Of a stretch of DNA of 39,692 nt, positions 30,774 to 39,681 are shown piece by piece. How positions within the stretch are numbered: the stretch's first letter is position 1; the number at the start of each line of letters is the position of its first letter. Source of the stretch: Rhodocyclaceae bacterium (GTDB lineage: Bacteria; Pseudomonadota; Gammaproteobacteria; Burkholderiales; Rhodocyclaceae). The stretch is from assembly GCA_905339315.1 (NCBI GenBank), contig CAJPFL010000041.1, positions 1 through 39,692 on the forward strand. The letters are read 5' to 3'. The translations under genes and the position numbers were made by a program. A model generated the notes under the pieces. The model worked only from the letters and a program-made list of their open reading frames with translations. It was not told where the DNA came from and made no database searches.

Positions 30774-33368
30774 ATGCTGCCCACCCCCACCCCCGAAGGC
30801 GCCGCCGCCATCCGGGAGCGCATCAGCCTGCTCAAGAGCGAATTGGCGCAGGGCCAGTCCGCCCTCCGGGCGGCCTATGAGGCCCGCGACGATGCGCTAC
30901 AGCTGCTGCGAGGCCGCTGCCAACTCGTCGATGAAGTCCTCAAGGCCCTCTGGCAGGATGCCCGCCTGCCGCCGGGGCTCTGCCTCGTGGCCGTTGGCGG
31001 CTATGGCCGGCGCGAGCTTTATCCCGCCTCGGACATCGATCTCCTGTTCCTGCTGCCGGACAACGTCGCCCAGGCAACCGAGCGCCAGCTCGAGGCGCTG
31101 ATCGGCCTGCTCTGGGACATCGGCCTGGACATCGGCCACAGCGTGCGCACGGTCTGGCAATGCCTCGACGAGGCATCACGCGATATCACCGTACAGACCA
31201 ACCTGCTGGAATCCCGCCTGATCTGCGGCAGCCGCAGCCTGTTCGCAGAGTACACCGGGAAAATCCGCGCTCAACTGGATCCCAAGGCCTTCTTCAAGGG
31301 CAAGCGGCTGGAACAGGATGAGCGCTACGTGCGTTACCAGGAAACCCCCTACGCGCTGGAGCCCAACTGCAAGGAAAGCCCCGGCGGACTGCGCGACCTG
31401 CAGGTCATCCTGTGGATCAGCCGCGCCGCCGGCCTGGGGGATTCCTGGAACGATCTGGCCCGCCGCGGCTTCATCACCCGCGGCGAGGCGCTCCAGCTCA
31501 AGGGGCTGGAAGCCTTCCTCCGGCATGCCCGCATCCGCCTGCACTATCTGACTGCGCGGCGCGAGGACCGCCTGCTCTTCGACCACCAGGAAGCCGTCGC
31601 GAACCAGTTCGGCATCGTTGCCGGCAGGACGCGGCGCGCCGCCGAAATTCTGATGCAACGCTACTTCCGGACGGCAAAATCCATCACCCAGCTCAACACC
31701 ATCCTGCTGCAGAACCTCGGCGCGGCAATTTTCCCCGAGAAGAACAAGGCGCCGATCGTCATCAACGAGCGCTTCCAGATGGACCACGAGTTGCTCGACG
31801 TGCGCACCGAAGACGTCTTCGACAAAACCCCCCCGGCCGTTCTGGAAAGCTTCCTGCTCATGGCGCAACGGCCGGAACTGAAGGGCATGACGGCACGAAC
31901 CCTGCGCGCGCTTTGGCGTGCCCGCCGTCTCATCGGGCCTGACTTTCGCCGCGATCCGCGCAACCGGGCGGCCTTCCTGCAGCTCTTCCAGCAGCGGCGC
32001 GGCCTGGTGCACGAACTGCGGCGCATGAACCAGTACGGCATCCTCGGGCGCTACCTGCCGGCCTTCCGCCGCATTGTCTGCCAGATGCAGCACGACCTGT
32101 TCCACGCCTACACCGTGGATCAGCACATCCTCATGGTGGTGCGCAACCTGCGCCGCTTCGCCCTGCCCGAGTTCGCCCACGAATATCCGTTCTGCAGCCG
32201 ACTCTTTGCGGGCATCGAGAAGCCCTGGCTGCTTTACATTGCCGCCCTCTTCCATGACATCGCCAAGGGGCGCGGCGGCGACCACTCGAAGCTGGGCATG
32301 GCGGATGCGCGCCGCTTCTGCCGCGAGCATGGCCTGGCCGAGGAGGACACGGCGCAGGTGGTCTGGCTGGTCGAGCAGCATCTGACCATGTCGCATGTCG
32401 CCCAGAAGCAGGACCTGGCCGACCCTGAGGTCGTGCGCGCCTTTGCCGCGCTGGTCGGCGACGAACGCCGCCTGACGGCCCTCTACCTGCTCACCGTCGC
32501 CGACATCCGCGGCACCAGCCCGAAGGTGTGGAACGGCTGGAAGGGAAAGCTGCTGGAGGACCTGTACAACGCCAGCCTGCGCCTGCTGCGTGGCGCCACG
32601 CCGCAGCAGGCCATGGGCATCGCCGAGCGGCAGGAGGAGGCACGCCGTCTGCTGCGCTATTTCGGCCTGCGCCAGGGCGTCGAGGACGGCTTCTGGAAGG
32701 AACTCGACACGGTCTATTTCCTGCGCCACGATGCCGAGGAGATCGCCTGGCACACGCGCGCCCTCTACCATCGGCCGGCGTCGGAACAACCGGTGGTGAA
32801 GGCGCGCCTGCCCCACATCGGCGAGGAGGGCCTGCAGGTGATGGTCTACGTCCCCGACCAGCCGCACCTCTTCGCCCGCCTGTGCGGCTTCTTCAGCCGG
32901 CTCGGCTACAGCATCGCCGAGGCAAAGATCCACACCACCCGCCACGGCTATGCCCTGGACAGCTTCATGCTGCTCGACCCGGACGGCACGCTGGCCTACC
33001 GCGACATGATCAGCCTCATCGAGCACGACCTGTCCGCCCGGCTGGCTTCCGGCGCGGTGCCCGAGAAAGCCGCCAGCGGCCGCCTCTCCCGCCAGGTGCG
33101 CAACTTTCCCATCACCCCGGAGGTGCAGATCCGCCAGACGGAGAAGCCCGGCCAGTGTCTGCTGTCGATCATCGCCGCCGACCGGCCCGGCCTGCTGTTC
33201 ACCGTGGCAAGCACGCTCGACGCACACGACATCAACGTGCATACCGCCAAGATTGCCACGCTCGGCGAGCGCGTCGAGGACACCTTCCTCGTCAGCGGCG
33301 CGGAGCTGGCCAAGACGGCCACGCTGCTGCGGCTGGAAAGCGAACTGCTGGAAAGACTTCAGGTCTGA
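30774..33368 (+). CDS. glnD: Bifunctional [protein-PII] uridylyltransferase/uridylyl-removing enzyme
   Basis: 864 aa. It senses glutamine and adds or removes UMP on PII proteins to control nitrogen assimilation. The nucleotidyltransferase motif [18 protein letters not shown] is at residues 75-92. The HD hydrolase domain lies around 449-510 ([12 protein letters not shown] and [17 protein letters not shown]). Two ACT domains begin near 685 ([17 protein letters not shown]) and 794 ([19 protein letters not shown]). It is very GC-rich. It starts 2 bp after map and its end overlaps thpR by 10 bp tail to tail. PII and glutamine synthetase genes are not in the window. Confidence 0.97.
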   Translation: MLPTPTPEGAAAIRERISLLKSELAQGQSALRAAYEARDDALQLLRGRCQLVDEVLKALWQDARLPPGLCLVAVGGYGRRELYPASDIDLLFLLPDNVAQATERQLEALIGLLWDIGLDIGHSVRTVWQCLDEASRDITVQTNLLESRLICGSRSLFAEYTGKIRAQLDPKAFFKGKRLEQDERYVRYQETPYALEPNCKESPGGLRDLQVILWISRAAGLGDSWNDLARRGFITRGEALQLKGLEAFLRHARIRLHYLTARREDRLLFDHQEAVANQFGIVAGRTRRAAEILMQRYFRTAKSITQLNTILLQNLGAAIFPEKNKAPIVINERFQMDHELLDVRTEDVFDKTPPAVLESFLLMAQRPELKGMTARTLRALWRARRLIGPDFRRDPRNRAAFLQLFQQRRGLVHELRRMNQYGILGRYLPAFRRIVCQMQHDLFHAYTVDQHILMVVRNLRRFALPEFAHEYPFCSRLFAGIEKPWLLYIAALFHDIAKGRGGDHSKLGMADARRFCREHGLAEEDTAQVVWLVEQHLTMSHVAQKQDLADPEVVRAFAALVGDERRLTALYLLTVADIRGTSPKVWNGWKGKLLEDLYNASLRLLRGATPQQAMGIAERQEEARRLLRYFGLRQGVEDGFWKELDTVYFLRHDAEEIAWHTRALYHRPASEQPVVKARLPHIGEEGLQVMVYVPDQPHLFARLCGFFSRLGYSIAEAKIHTTRHGYALDSFMLLDPDGTLAYRDMISLIEHDLSARLASGAVPEKAASGRLSRQVRNFPITPEVQIRQTEKPGQCLLSIIAADRPGLLFTVASTLDAHDINVHTAKIATLGERVEDTFLVSGAELAKTATLLRLESELLERLQV

Positions 33369-33898
33369 TCGAGCGGCCAGCGCTGCAGGACGCGGTAACC
33401 GGCCCCTTCCGGCCGCAATTCCGATTCGACCAACACGAAATCCCGCACCGGCCACTCGATGCGCAGGTCCCCCGCCGGCAATGCCTTGTCGCAACGGGCA
33501 TGGCGCAGCAGCGTGACATGCGCGGCGAAGGGCCGGTCCTCGGTGCGGAAATCCGCGGCCTTGAGCCGCTCGTTGAGGGCCGTCGCGAGTTCGCGCAGCC
33601 CGGGAGAAACGATGCTGGCCGCAGCCCAGAAGAGTTTTCTGCGCGCCAGGCAATGCCGTCGGTCGAACAGCAGGTCGAAGGCCGGCAGACGGACCGAGCT
33701 GGCAATGCCGCGGAGTTCTGCGAGTCGTTCTGCCGGAACGTCGCCGATAAAAGCCAGCGTCAGGTGCAGGGTCTCGCGGCGCATGCGGCGCCCGCCAAGC
33801 GACCGGTGTGCCAGGTGCCCCGCCTCGTCGAACTGCCGCGCGACCTCGTCTTCCGGCCAGAGCGCAAAAAAGACCCTGTGCTGCCTATCCTGCGGCAC
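33359..33898 (-). CDS. thpR: RNA 2',3'-cyclic phosphodiesterase (2'-5' RNA ligase family)
   Basis: 179 aa, GTG start at 33898 inside the end of ispF (14-bp overlap). The 2H phosphoesterase fold is shown by two HxT motifs, [12 protein letters not shown] near residue 47 and [11 protein letters not shown] near 130, and by the opening [16 protein letters not shown]. The enzyme opens 2',3'-cyclic phosphates and can join tRNA halves in vitro; its role in the cell is unclear. It is the last gene after ispD-ispF and is probably translationally coupled to ispF. Confidence 0.92.
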   Translation of the reverse strand: MPQDRQHRVFFALWPEDEVARQFDEAGHLAHRSLGGRRMRRETLHLTLAFIGDVPAERLAELRGIASSVRLPAFDLLFDRRHCLARRKLFWAAASIVSPGLRELATALNERLKAADFRTEDRPFAAHVTLLRHARCDKALPAGDLRIEWPVRDFVLVESELRPEGAGYRVLQRWPLDQT

Positions 33899-34364
33899 GC
33901 TCGATCAGGGCGATCGCCTGGGCGGCGATGCCCTCCCCGCGACCGGTGAAGCCAAGGCTCTCGGTGGTCTTGGCCTTGATGTTGACGCAACCAGCCTCGA
34001 TGCCGATATCCGCCGCGATATTGGCCGCCATCGCCGCCACGTGCGGCGCCATGCGCGGGGCGCGGGCGATCACCGTGGCGTCGATGTTGACCGTGTGATA
34101 GCCGGCCTCCCGAATCAGCCGATCCGCCTCGCGCAGGAGCTGGCGGCTGTCGGCATCCTTGAAGCGCGGATCGCTGTCCGGAAAATGCCGGCCGATGTCG
34201 CCGAGTCCGGCGGCACCGAGCAGCGCATCCGTCACCGCGTGCAACAGCACATCGGCATCGGAATGGCCGAGCAGGCCGCGCGCGAAGGGGATGTCCACTC
34301 CGCCGATGATCAGTTTCCTGCCCGGCACCAGGGCATGGACGTCGAAGCCTTGGCCGATGCGCAT
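33885..34364 (-). CDS. ispF: 2-C-methyl-D-erythritol 2,4-cyclodiphosphate synthase
   Basis: 159 aa from ATG 34364, sharing one base with the ispD stop (TAATG). It cyclises CDP-ME 2-phosphate to MEcPP in the MEP pathway. The metal site D8/H10 is in [12 protein letters not shown] and H42 in [52 protein letters not shown] is the conserved C-terminal stretch. Confidence 0.97.
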   Translation of the reverse strand: MRIGQGFDVHALVPGRKLIIGGVDIPFARGLLGHSDADVLLHAVTDALLGAAGLGDIGRHFPDSDPRFKDADSRQLLREADRLIREAGYHTVNIDATVIARAPRMAPHVAAMAANIAADIGIEAGCVNIKAKTTESLGFTGRGEGIAAQAIALIERAAG

Positions 34365-35056
34365 TACGCCTCCTTTCTGTCCAGCAGGATTTTTTCCGCC
34401 AGGGCGAGGTCGGCCGGATAGGTCACCTTCAGGTTGCTGGCGTCGGCGGACACCAGCAGCGGACGGTAGCCCAGCGCCTCCAGCGCGCCGGACTCGTCGG
34501 TGACGACCCCGCTCTGCTCGAGGGCCTCGCGCAGCAGGCCATAGCGGAACATCTGCGGCGTCTGCGCCTGCCACAGGGGCTCTCGCGGCACGGTCGCATC
34601 GATGCGACCGTCCTGCCCCGACTGCTTCAGCGTATCGGCCACCGGCACCGCAAGGATGCCGCCGACCTCGTCATGTCCAACCTGCTCGATCAGCCTGTCG
34701 AGCTGCGCCGACGACAGGCAGGGACGCGCCGCATCGTGCACCAGCACCCAGTCGTCCGGCTTCGCAAACGCCGAAAGGGCCAGCAGGCCGTTCAGCACGC
34801 TGCCCGCCCGCGTCGGCCCGCCGCAGCGCAGGACGGAAAGCTTGACGCCCAGTTCGCTCCAGTCGAAGCGTTCCCAGATGTCGTCCCGCTCGGCCAGGAC
34901 GACGAAGACGCGCTGGATCAGGGGTGAGGCACAAAGCACTTCGAGGGCGTGCCGGAGCATGGGCCGGCCGGCGAGCAGATGGTATTGCTTGGGCAGATCG
35001 TCGCCCATGCGCGTGCCCGATCCGGCGGCGGGCACCAAGGCAAAATTTCGAGACAT
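34364..35056 (-). CDS. ispD: 2-C-methyl-D-erythritol 4-phosphate cytidylyltransferase
   Basis: 230 aa from ATG 35056 ([25 protein letters not shown], the nucleotide-binding signature). It joins MEP to CTP, giving [17 protein letters not shown] and the C-terminal [17 protein letters not shown] are further marks. The frame extends upstream to 35137 without family-like sequence. No Shine-Dalgarno sequence precedes the ATG and the best -10 box implies a leaderless mRNA. First gene of ispD-ispF-thpR. Confidence 0.96.
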   Translation of the reverse strand: MSRNFALVPAAGSGTRMGDDLPKQYHLLAGRPMLRHALEVLCASPLIQRVFVVLAERDDIWERFDWSELGVKLSVLRCGGPTRAGSVLNGLLALSAFAKPDDWVLVHDAARPCLSSAQLDRLIEQVGHDEVGGILAVPVADTLKQSGQDGRIDATVPREPLWQAQTPQMFRYGLLREALEQSGVVTDESGALEALGYRPLLVSADASNLKVTYPADLALAEKILLDRKEA

Positions 35057-35062
35057 GACGGA

Positions 35063-35094
35063 ATTGTAATCGGATTGGAATCCGGCAGTAGAAT
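35063..35094. promoter_or_regulatory. Symmetric divergent promoter between ispD and the DUF4010 gene
   Basis: In a 45-bp gap both strands show -10-like boxes: TACAAT on the minus strand (35063-35068) and TAGAAT on the plus strand (35089-35094). Each overlaps the other's -35-like box (TTGTAA at 35064-35069; TTCTAC at 35088-35093), with 19-bp spacers. In the centre lies the palindrome CGGATTGGAATCCG (35071-35084). The boxes are moderate matches with long spacers, so this remains a suggestion. Confidence 0.35.
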
Positions 35095-35101
35095 TCGCGG
35101 A

Positions 35102-36361
35102 ATGGACATCTTCGAACAGCTCTCCGCGCCGCCACACCTGCAGGCCTTCATGACGAGCCTGGCCATCGGCCTGCTCATCGGCCTCGAGCGCGAGCGGCGC
35201 AGTTCGGCCAAGGCCGGTTTACGCACCTTCGCCCTGGTGGCCCTGCTCGGCACCCTCTCCGGCCTGCTGGCGGAAAAGACCGGCTCAGGCTGGATCCTCT
35301 CCGCCGGCCTGCTGTCGGTCGGCGCCATGATCATCGCCGCCTACATCAACCGGCCCGACGACGCCGGCGATTCGGGCACCACCTCCGTCGTCGCCATCCT
35401 GGTCTGCTTCTGCCTCGGCGCCGCCGTCTGGTTCGGCTACGGCACCCTGGCCGTGATGCTGGGCATCGCCACCACCGTCCTGCTGTATTTCAAAGCCGAG
35501 TTGCACGGCCTGTCGAGCCAGCTGACGTCGAAGGACCTCATCTCCATCCTGCAGTTCGCGGTGCTGACCTTCGTCATCCTGCCCATCCTGCCCGACCGCA
35601 ACTACGGCCCCTATGAGGCGCTCAACCCCTATCAGGCCTGGCTCATGGTGGTGCTGGTCTCCGGCGTCTCGCTCGCAGGCTATGCCGCCCTGCGTCTGGC
35701 CGGTCCGCAGCACGGCGCGCCGATGATGGGCCTGCTCGGCGGCCTCGTCTCGAGCACCGCGACTACCGTGGTCTTCTCCCGCCATGCCCATGCCCATGTC
35801 GCGCTGGCGCGCACCGCCATGGTGGTGATCATGATCGCCAGCCTGATGGTGCTGCTGCGTCTGACGGTGATGGCCGCCGTGGTGGCGCCCGACGTCATCG
35901 AGCCCCTCGCCAAGGTATTCGCCGGAGGGCTGGTGCTCGGCCTGGCCGTGACCGCCTTTGGCTGGCGCCGGCTGGAGGCGCAGGGGGAACTGCCCATGCC
36001 CGAGGTGCGCAACCCGACGGAAATCCGTACCGCGCTGGGCTTCGGCGCCCTCTACGCCGTGGTGCTGTTCTGCTCGGCCTGGCTGTCGGACGTGGCCGGC
36101 ACCAAGGGGATGTATGCCGTGGCGCTGGCGTCCGGGCTGACCGACGTCGACGCCATCACCCTCTCCAGCCTGCGCCTGTTCTCGATCGACAAGCTGTCGG
36201 CGGGGCAGGCTGTCACCGCAATCGCGCTCGCCGTGCTGTCGAACCTGACTTTCAAGGCCGGGCTGATCGTCACCCTCGGAGGCTGGAAGCTGGCGCGGCT
36301 CACCCTGCCGGCCATGCTGGCCGTCGCCGCGGGCATCGGCATCGGACTGTTTCTCGTATAG
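35102..36361 (+). CDS. MgtC/DUF4010 family membrane protein
   Basis: 419 aa integral membrane protein with roughly a dozen hydrophobic segments. The N-terminal part resembles the MgtC/SapB domain (LAIGLLIGLERERR, AGLRTFALVALLGTLSGLL); the C-terminal half fits DUF4010 (GLLGGLVSSTATTVVFSRHA, GMYAVALASGLTDVDAITLSSLRL). The buried charged and polar motifs suggest transport or ion handling, but no substrate is known. It is divergent from ispD and followed by the aminotransferase, which has its own promoter. Confidence 0.85.
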   Translation: MDIFEQLSAPPHLQAFMTSLAIGLLIGLERERRSSAKAGLRTFALVALLGTLSGLLAEKTGSGWILSAGLLSVGAMIIAAYINRPDDAGDSGTTSVVAILVCFCLGAAVWFGYGTLAVMLGIATTVLLYFKAELHGLSSQLTSKDLISILQFAVLTFVILPILPDRNYGPYEALNPYQAWLMVVLVSGVSLAGYAALRLAGPQHGAPMMGLLGGLVSSTATTVVFSRHAHAHVALARTAMVVIMIASLMVLLRLTVMAAVVAPDVIEPLAKVFAGGLVLGLAVTAFGWRRLEAQGELPMPEVRNPTEIRTALGFGALYAVVLFCSAWLSDVAGTKGMYAVALASGLTDVDAITLSSLRLFSIDKLSAGQAVTAIALAVLSNLTFKAGLIVTLGGWKLARLTLPAMLAVAAGIGIGLFLV

Positions 36362-36379
36362 ACCGATAAGCGGCTTGAC

Positions 36380-36408
36380 TTGGGCCGGCATCGCGGCACA
36401 GGTACAAT
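36380..36408 (+). promoter_or_regulatory. Putative sigma-70 promoter of the aminotransferase gene
   Basis: TTGGGC (36380-36385) and TACAAT (36403-36408) are 17 bp apart in the 82-bp gap. A better -35 hexamer, TTGACT at 36375-36380, overlaps it but would give a 22-bp spacer. The leader would be about 30 nt. Confidence 0.5.
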
Positions 36409-36443
36409 ACGGCCGCGTTTTCTTTCCTGGTTTCCGACCCGAC

Positions 36444-37652
36444 ATGACAGCCTCGATTTTCGCAGCGGTGGAACTGGCTCCCCGCGACCCCATCCTTGGC
36501 CTGAACGAAGCATTCAACGCCGATGCGCGCACGACCAAGGTCAATCTCGGCGTCGGCGTGTATTGCGACGACAGCGGCAAGATTCCCCTGCTCGCCGCCG
36601 TGCGCGCGGCGGAAAGGGCCCGCCTCGAAGCCATGCCGGCGCGCGGCTACCAGCCGATCGAGGGCCCGGCCAGCTACAACCAGGCCGTGCAGAACCTGAT
36701 CTTCGGCGCCGATTCCGCCCTGCTCAAGGACGGCCGCGTCGTCACCGTCGAGGCGCTCGGCGGCACCGGCGCCCTCAAGGTCGGCGCGGATTATCTCCGG
36801 CGCCTGCTGCCCGGGGCCGCCGTGCATATCAGCGACCCGAGCTGGGAGAATCACCGCGCCCTGTTCGAGTCGGCCGGCTTCCGCGTCGAGAACTACCCCT
36901 ACTACGACGCTGCCACGAAAGGCGTCAACTTCGCCGGCATGATGGCCTGCCTGGCCGGGCTGCCGGCTGGCTCGATCGTCGTCCTGCACGCCTGCTGCCA
37001 CAACCCGACCGGCGCCGACCTCTCCGAAGCGCAATGGCAGGAAGTGGTCGGGATCGTCGGCGCGCGCGGCCTGGTCGCCTTCATCGACATGGCCTACCAG
37101 GGCTTCGCCGACGGCATCGAGCCGGACGCCCTGGCGCTCAGGCTGTTCGCCGCCTCCGGCCTGCAGTTCTTCGTCTCCAGCTCCTTCTCGAAGTCCTTCT
37201 CGCTCTACGGCGAGCGCGTCGGCGCGCTGTCCATCGTCACCGCCAGCAGGGACGAATCGGCGCGCGTCATGTCGCAGGTGAAACGCGTCGTCCGCACCAA
37301 CTACTCCAACCCGCCGACCCACGGGGGCGCCGTGGTGGCGGCGGTGCTTGCCAGCCCGGAGCTGCGCAAGCTGTGGGAGGAAGAACTGGCCGGCATGCGC
37401 GAGCGCATCCGCGCCATGCGCACCGGCCTGGTCGACAAGCTCAAGGCACGCGGCGTGGCACAGGACTTTGCCTTTGTCGCCAGGCAGCGCGGCATGTTTT
37501 CCTACACCGGCCTGACGGCCGAACAGGTCGAGCGCCTGAAGTCGGAGTTCGGCATCTATGCCGTCAGCACAGGGCGCATCTGCCTCGCCGCGCTGAACAC
37601 GCGCAACCTCGATTACGTCGCCGACGCGATCGCTGCCGTCATCAGGAAATAA
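36444..37652 (+). CDS. tyrB: Aspartate/aromatic amino acid aminotransferase (class I)
   Basis: 402 aa from ATG 36444. It is a PLP enzyme of the AspC/TyrB type: APRDPILGLNEAFNADARTTKVNLGVGVY at the N-terminus, GGTGALKVGADYL, HACCHNPTGADL and the PLP lysine K250 in SSSFSKSFSLYGERVGAL; NYSNPPTHGG and RQRGMFSYTGL complete the family pattern. It moves amino groups between aspartate or aromatic amino acids and 2-oxoglutarate. TyrB and AspC cannot be separated safely by eye. The gene is its own unit, with a promoter and terminator. Confidence 0.92.
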   Translation: MTASIFAAVELAPRDPILGLNEAFNADARTTKVNLGVGVYCDDSGKIPLLAAVRAAERARLEAMPARGYQPIEGPASYNQAVQNLIFGADSALLKDGRVVTVEALGGTGALKVGADYLRRLLPGAAVHISDPSWENHRALFESAGFRVENYPYYDAATKGVNFAGMMACLAGLPAGSIVVLHACCHNPTGADLSEAQWQEVVGIVGARGLVAFIDMAYQGFADGIEPDALALRLFAASGLQFFVSSSFSKSFSLYGERVGALSIVTASRDESARVMSQVKRVVRTNYSNPPTHGGAVVAAVLASPELRKLWEEELAGMRERIRAMRTGLVDKLKARGVAQDFAFVARQRGMFSYTGLTAEQVERLKSEFGIYAVSTGRICLAALNTRNLDYVADAIAAVIRK

Positions 37653-37678
37653 AAACGGGCGCCCATGGCGCCCGTTTT
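37652..37678. terminator. Bidirectional intrinsic terminator
   Basis: A perfect 9-bp stem ACGGGCGCC/GGCGCCCGT with loop CAT (37655-37675) is flanked by A-run and T-run, so it can work on both strands. It begins in the stop codon of the aminotransferase gene and lies just before the end of the convergent AsmA-like gene. It is the clearest terminator in the window. Confidence 0.88.
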
Positions 37679-37695
37679 GTTGCCTGCCGCCGCCC

Positions 37696-39507
37696 TTACC
37701 GCCCGCGGCTTTGCGTAAGCTGCGGGGCTTTCGCCGTGCCGCCGATGGCGAGCGGCATCCGCACCACGGCTGCCGAGCTCTTCAGTTCGACGTTCATCGC
37801 CCCACCCAGTTTCCCGTCGCGGGCGATGCCGAGATTGCCGCCGGCCGTCAGCAGGCCGGAAGTCAGGCGCAGGTCGCCGAGGCGGCTCTCCTGCTGGCCG
37901 TACTGGATCACGCCGGTCAGCTGCTCGAACTTCGTTTCGCCGCCGCGCGCCACTGCGCGCCCGCTGCTGCGCGCCGCCTCGATCAGATCGAAGCCCCTGG
38001 CAGCACCCCGCTTGATTTCGAATCCCCCGCCGACGCGCAAGGCCTCGCCCAGACTGTCCAGCCTGTCTGCCTTGGCATCGAGCTTCAGTCGGGCGCTCAG
38101 TTCCCCTTCCGTCAACAAGTCCGATCCGAGCGCTGCCAGCAGCCTGGTCGAATTCATGTGCTTGAGTTCCAGGTTGCCGGCGAGAACCGCGCCGCCCGCC
38201 CAACCCAATGCTGCCTTGCCTTCGATCAGTCCCTCATAGGCCCTGCCATCGAATTTGCTCAATTCCAGCTGCGAAGGCTGCAGCACCCCCTGCGCCTCGA
38301 TTGCCTGGAATATCAGCGTCGGCTTGAAGGGTGTTTTCCAGTTGCTGCCGGATGCCGTGAACAGAAACCCCTCTCCCTTCGGCTGCATGTCGAGCTTGAG
38401 CGAGCCGTCGGCATTGCGCAGCAGAATCTTCTCTGGCGCGCCTGCGGAAGTCATCAGCACTTCCCCGCCGAAGCCGCTGAGAACCACATCGCCAATCGTC
38501 AGCCGAATGCCATTGAGGGTGATACGGCGAATCTCCGCCGTTGCGGCCCCGGCCAGGGCCAGCCGGCCCAGGCCGGCATTGCTCACGGCGACATCGCTGA
38601 GGGCCAGTTCGTGAAACACCTTTCTGGCGCCCAGCAACGAGAAGAAATCCGGCACCGCACGCACTGAAGCGATGGTCAGGTGCGCTTCCTTCCCGACCGT
38701 GATGTTGTTCAAGGCGATATGCGGGTGCGGCAAGAAATTGAAGCCGATCCCGCCCACCTTCACCGGATCCTGCAGCATGGCAGAAGCATTGCGCTCGATA
38801 TCCGGCAAATGACGGCCGTAGGGATAGAACAGCAAACCCAGCAGCAGCAGCGCGGCGAGACCGACGAAGGCGATGAGGACAAGCTTGGGCAAACTGACGG
38901 AAATCCCCGGACCACCGACGGTCGGCGCCTGTTCAGGCGCGTCATTGGCCGGGTCATCCCCGGAATCCTTTGTTTTGGCATTCTTGGGCTTGCTGGCCGA
39001 TTTTTCCAGCTTGCCCGCAAGCTGGGCCCTGATCCGTTCAGTCCACCCCCGGGCGGCAGAAACCGTTGGCTGATCGTGCCTTGGCGATTCTCCCGGAAGG
39101 CCGGGCGGCGGCAGGGATTCATACTCCGGCGGGTGCAGTTCGATTTCCTCGATATCCGGCGGCAAGGTGGGTGGCGGTTCGGGGACGGGGTTCTGGTCGG
39201 GCGGCGCGCCGACCTGCGCGGTCAGGACCGGCACGTCTTCGGCCTTTTCCGACGGGTCATCAGGAGGGGGGGTTACCGTGAAGTCCAACTGATTGGCGGG
39301 CTCGGCGATGAAGCCACCTGCCAGCAATTCGCCCAGGGCGGCCTGCGCCACGTTCTCGTCGCCGAAGCGCCTGCACAGGTCGGCCACGGAGGCATGACCG
39401 TCGACCATGATGAGGATGTTGCGCAGATTGCGCTGAACCAGGCGGGTGCGCTGGCGCATCGCCTCATCCCCCTCCTTGGTTTTCACGAAAACGGTTTTCT
39501 TGTCCAT
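37696..39507 (-). CDS. AsmA-like membrane protein with N-terminal cytoplasmic domain
   Basis: 603 aa from ATG 39507 (MDKKTVFVKTKEGDEAM); a TTG at 39525 is a weaker option. Three parts are visible. Residues 1-75 are a compact, probably helical or winged-helix domain (LVQRNLRNILIMVDGHASVADLCRRF, then ALGELLAGGFI). Residues 75-205 are a low-complexity linker, first Pro/Glu-rich, then Lys/Asp-rich. One membrane segment (about 208-233, LPKLVLIAFVGLAALLLLGLLFYPYG) is followed by a periplasmic AsmA-type region of repeated beta-strand blocks (GGIGFNFLPHPHIALNNITVGK, LRVGGGFEIKRGAARGFDLIEA). AsmA relatives move lipids or act in outer-membrane assembly; the role of this protein is unknown. Confidence 0.8.
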   Translation of the reverse strand: MDKKTVFVKTKEGDEAMRQRTRLVQRNLRNILIMVDGHASVADLCRRFGDENVAQAALGELLAGGFIAEPANQLDFTVTPPPDDPSEKAEDVPVLTAQVGAPPDQNPVPEPPPTLPPDIEEIELHPPEYESLPPPGLPGESPRHDQPTVSAARGWTERIRAQLAGKLEKSASKPKNAKTKDSGDDPANDAPEQAPTVGGPGISVSLPKLVLIAFVGLAALLLLGLLFYPYGRHLPDIERNASAMLQDPVKVGGIGFNFLPHPHIALNNITVGKEAHLTIASVRAVPDFFSLLGARKVFHELALSDVAVSNAGLGRLALAGAATAEIRRITLNGIRLTIGDVVLSGFGGEVLMTSAGAPEKILLRNADGSLKLDMQPKGEGFLFTASGSNWKTPFKPTLIFQAIEAQGVLQPSQLELSKFDGRAYEGLIEGKAALGWAGGAVLAGNLELKHMNSTRLLAALGSDLLTEGELSARLKLDAKADRLDSLGEALRVGGGFEIKRGAARGFDLIEAARSSGRAVARGGETKFEQLTGVIQYGQQESRLGDLRLTSGLLTAGGNLGIARDGKLGGAMNVELKSSAAVVRMPLAIGGTAKAPQLTQSRGR

Positions 39508-39561
39508 TTTTCTTATGCCAGCCAAGTAATTGCGGCGATTCCGATTCTACACTCGAACAAC

Positions 39562-39590
39562 TTGACGCACTGTTGCGAAATGTCTACCAT
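39562..39590 (+). promoter_or_regulatory. Sigma-70 promoter of tRNA-Asn
   Basis: TTGACG (39562-39567) and TACCAT (39585-39590) are exactly 17 bp apart, with a GC-rich discriminator (CGCGCC) after the -10 box, as usual for stringently controlled stable RNA genes. The mature tRNA starts 15 bp further on. Confidence 0.7.
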
Positions 39591-39605
39591 TCGCGCCTCG
39601 GTTAT

Positions 39606-39681
39606 TCCCCGATAGCTCAGTTGGTAGAGCAACGGACTGTTAATCCGTGTGTCCCTGGTTCGAGCCCAGGTCGGGGAGCCA
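39606..39681 (+). tRNA. tRNA-Asn (anticodon GTT)
   Basis: A 76-nt cloverleaf: acceptor stem TCCCCGA pairing with TCGGGGA, D-arm AGCTCAGTTGGTAGAGC, anticodon loop CTGTTAA with anticodon GTT, T-arm CCTGGTTCGAGCCCAGG and encoded CCA. It decodes AAC/AAU. It is probably the first or only gene of its transcript; the window ends 11 bases later. Confidence 0.97.

Noticed and set aside
31176-33653. 825-residue open frame antisense to glnD
   Set aside because: It mirrors the GC-rich codon use of glnD, has no recognisable domain, and glnD itself is certain. Such long shadows are expected in this GC-rich region.
36380-38239. 619-residue plus-strand frame overlapping the aminotransferase and the AsmA-like gene
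   Set aside because: Arg/Pro/Gly-rich sequence typical of an out-of-frame reading; it crosses an intrinsic terminator and covers two well-supported genes.
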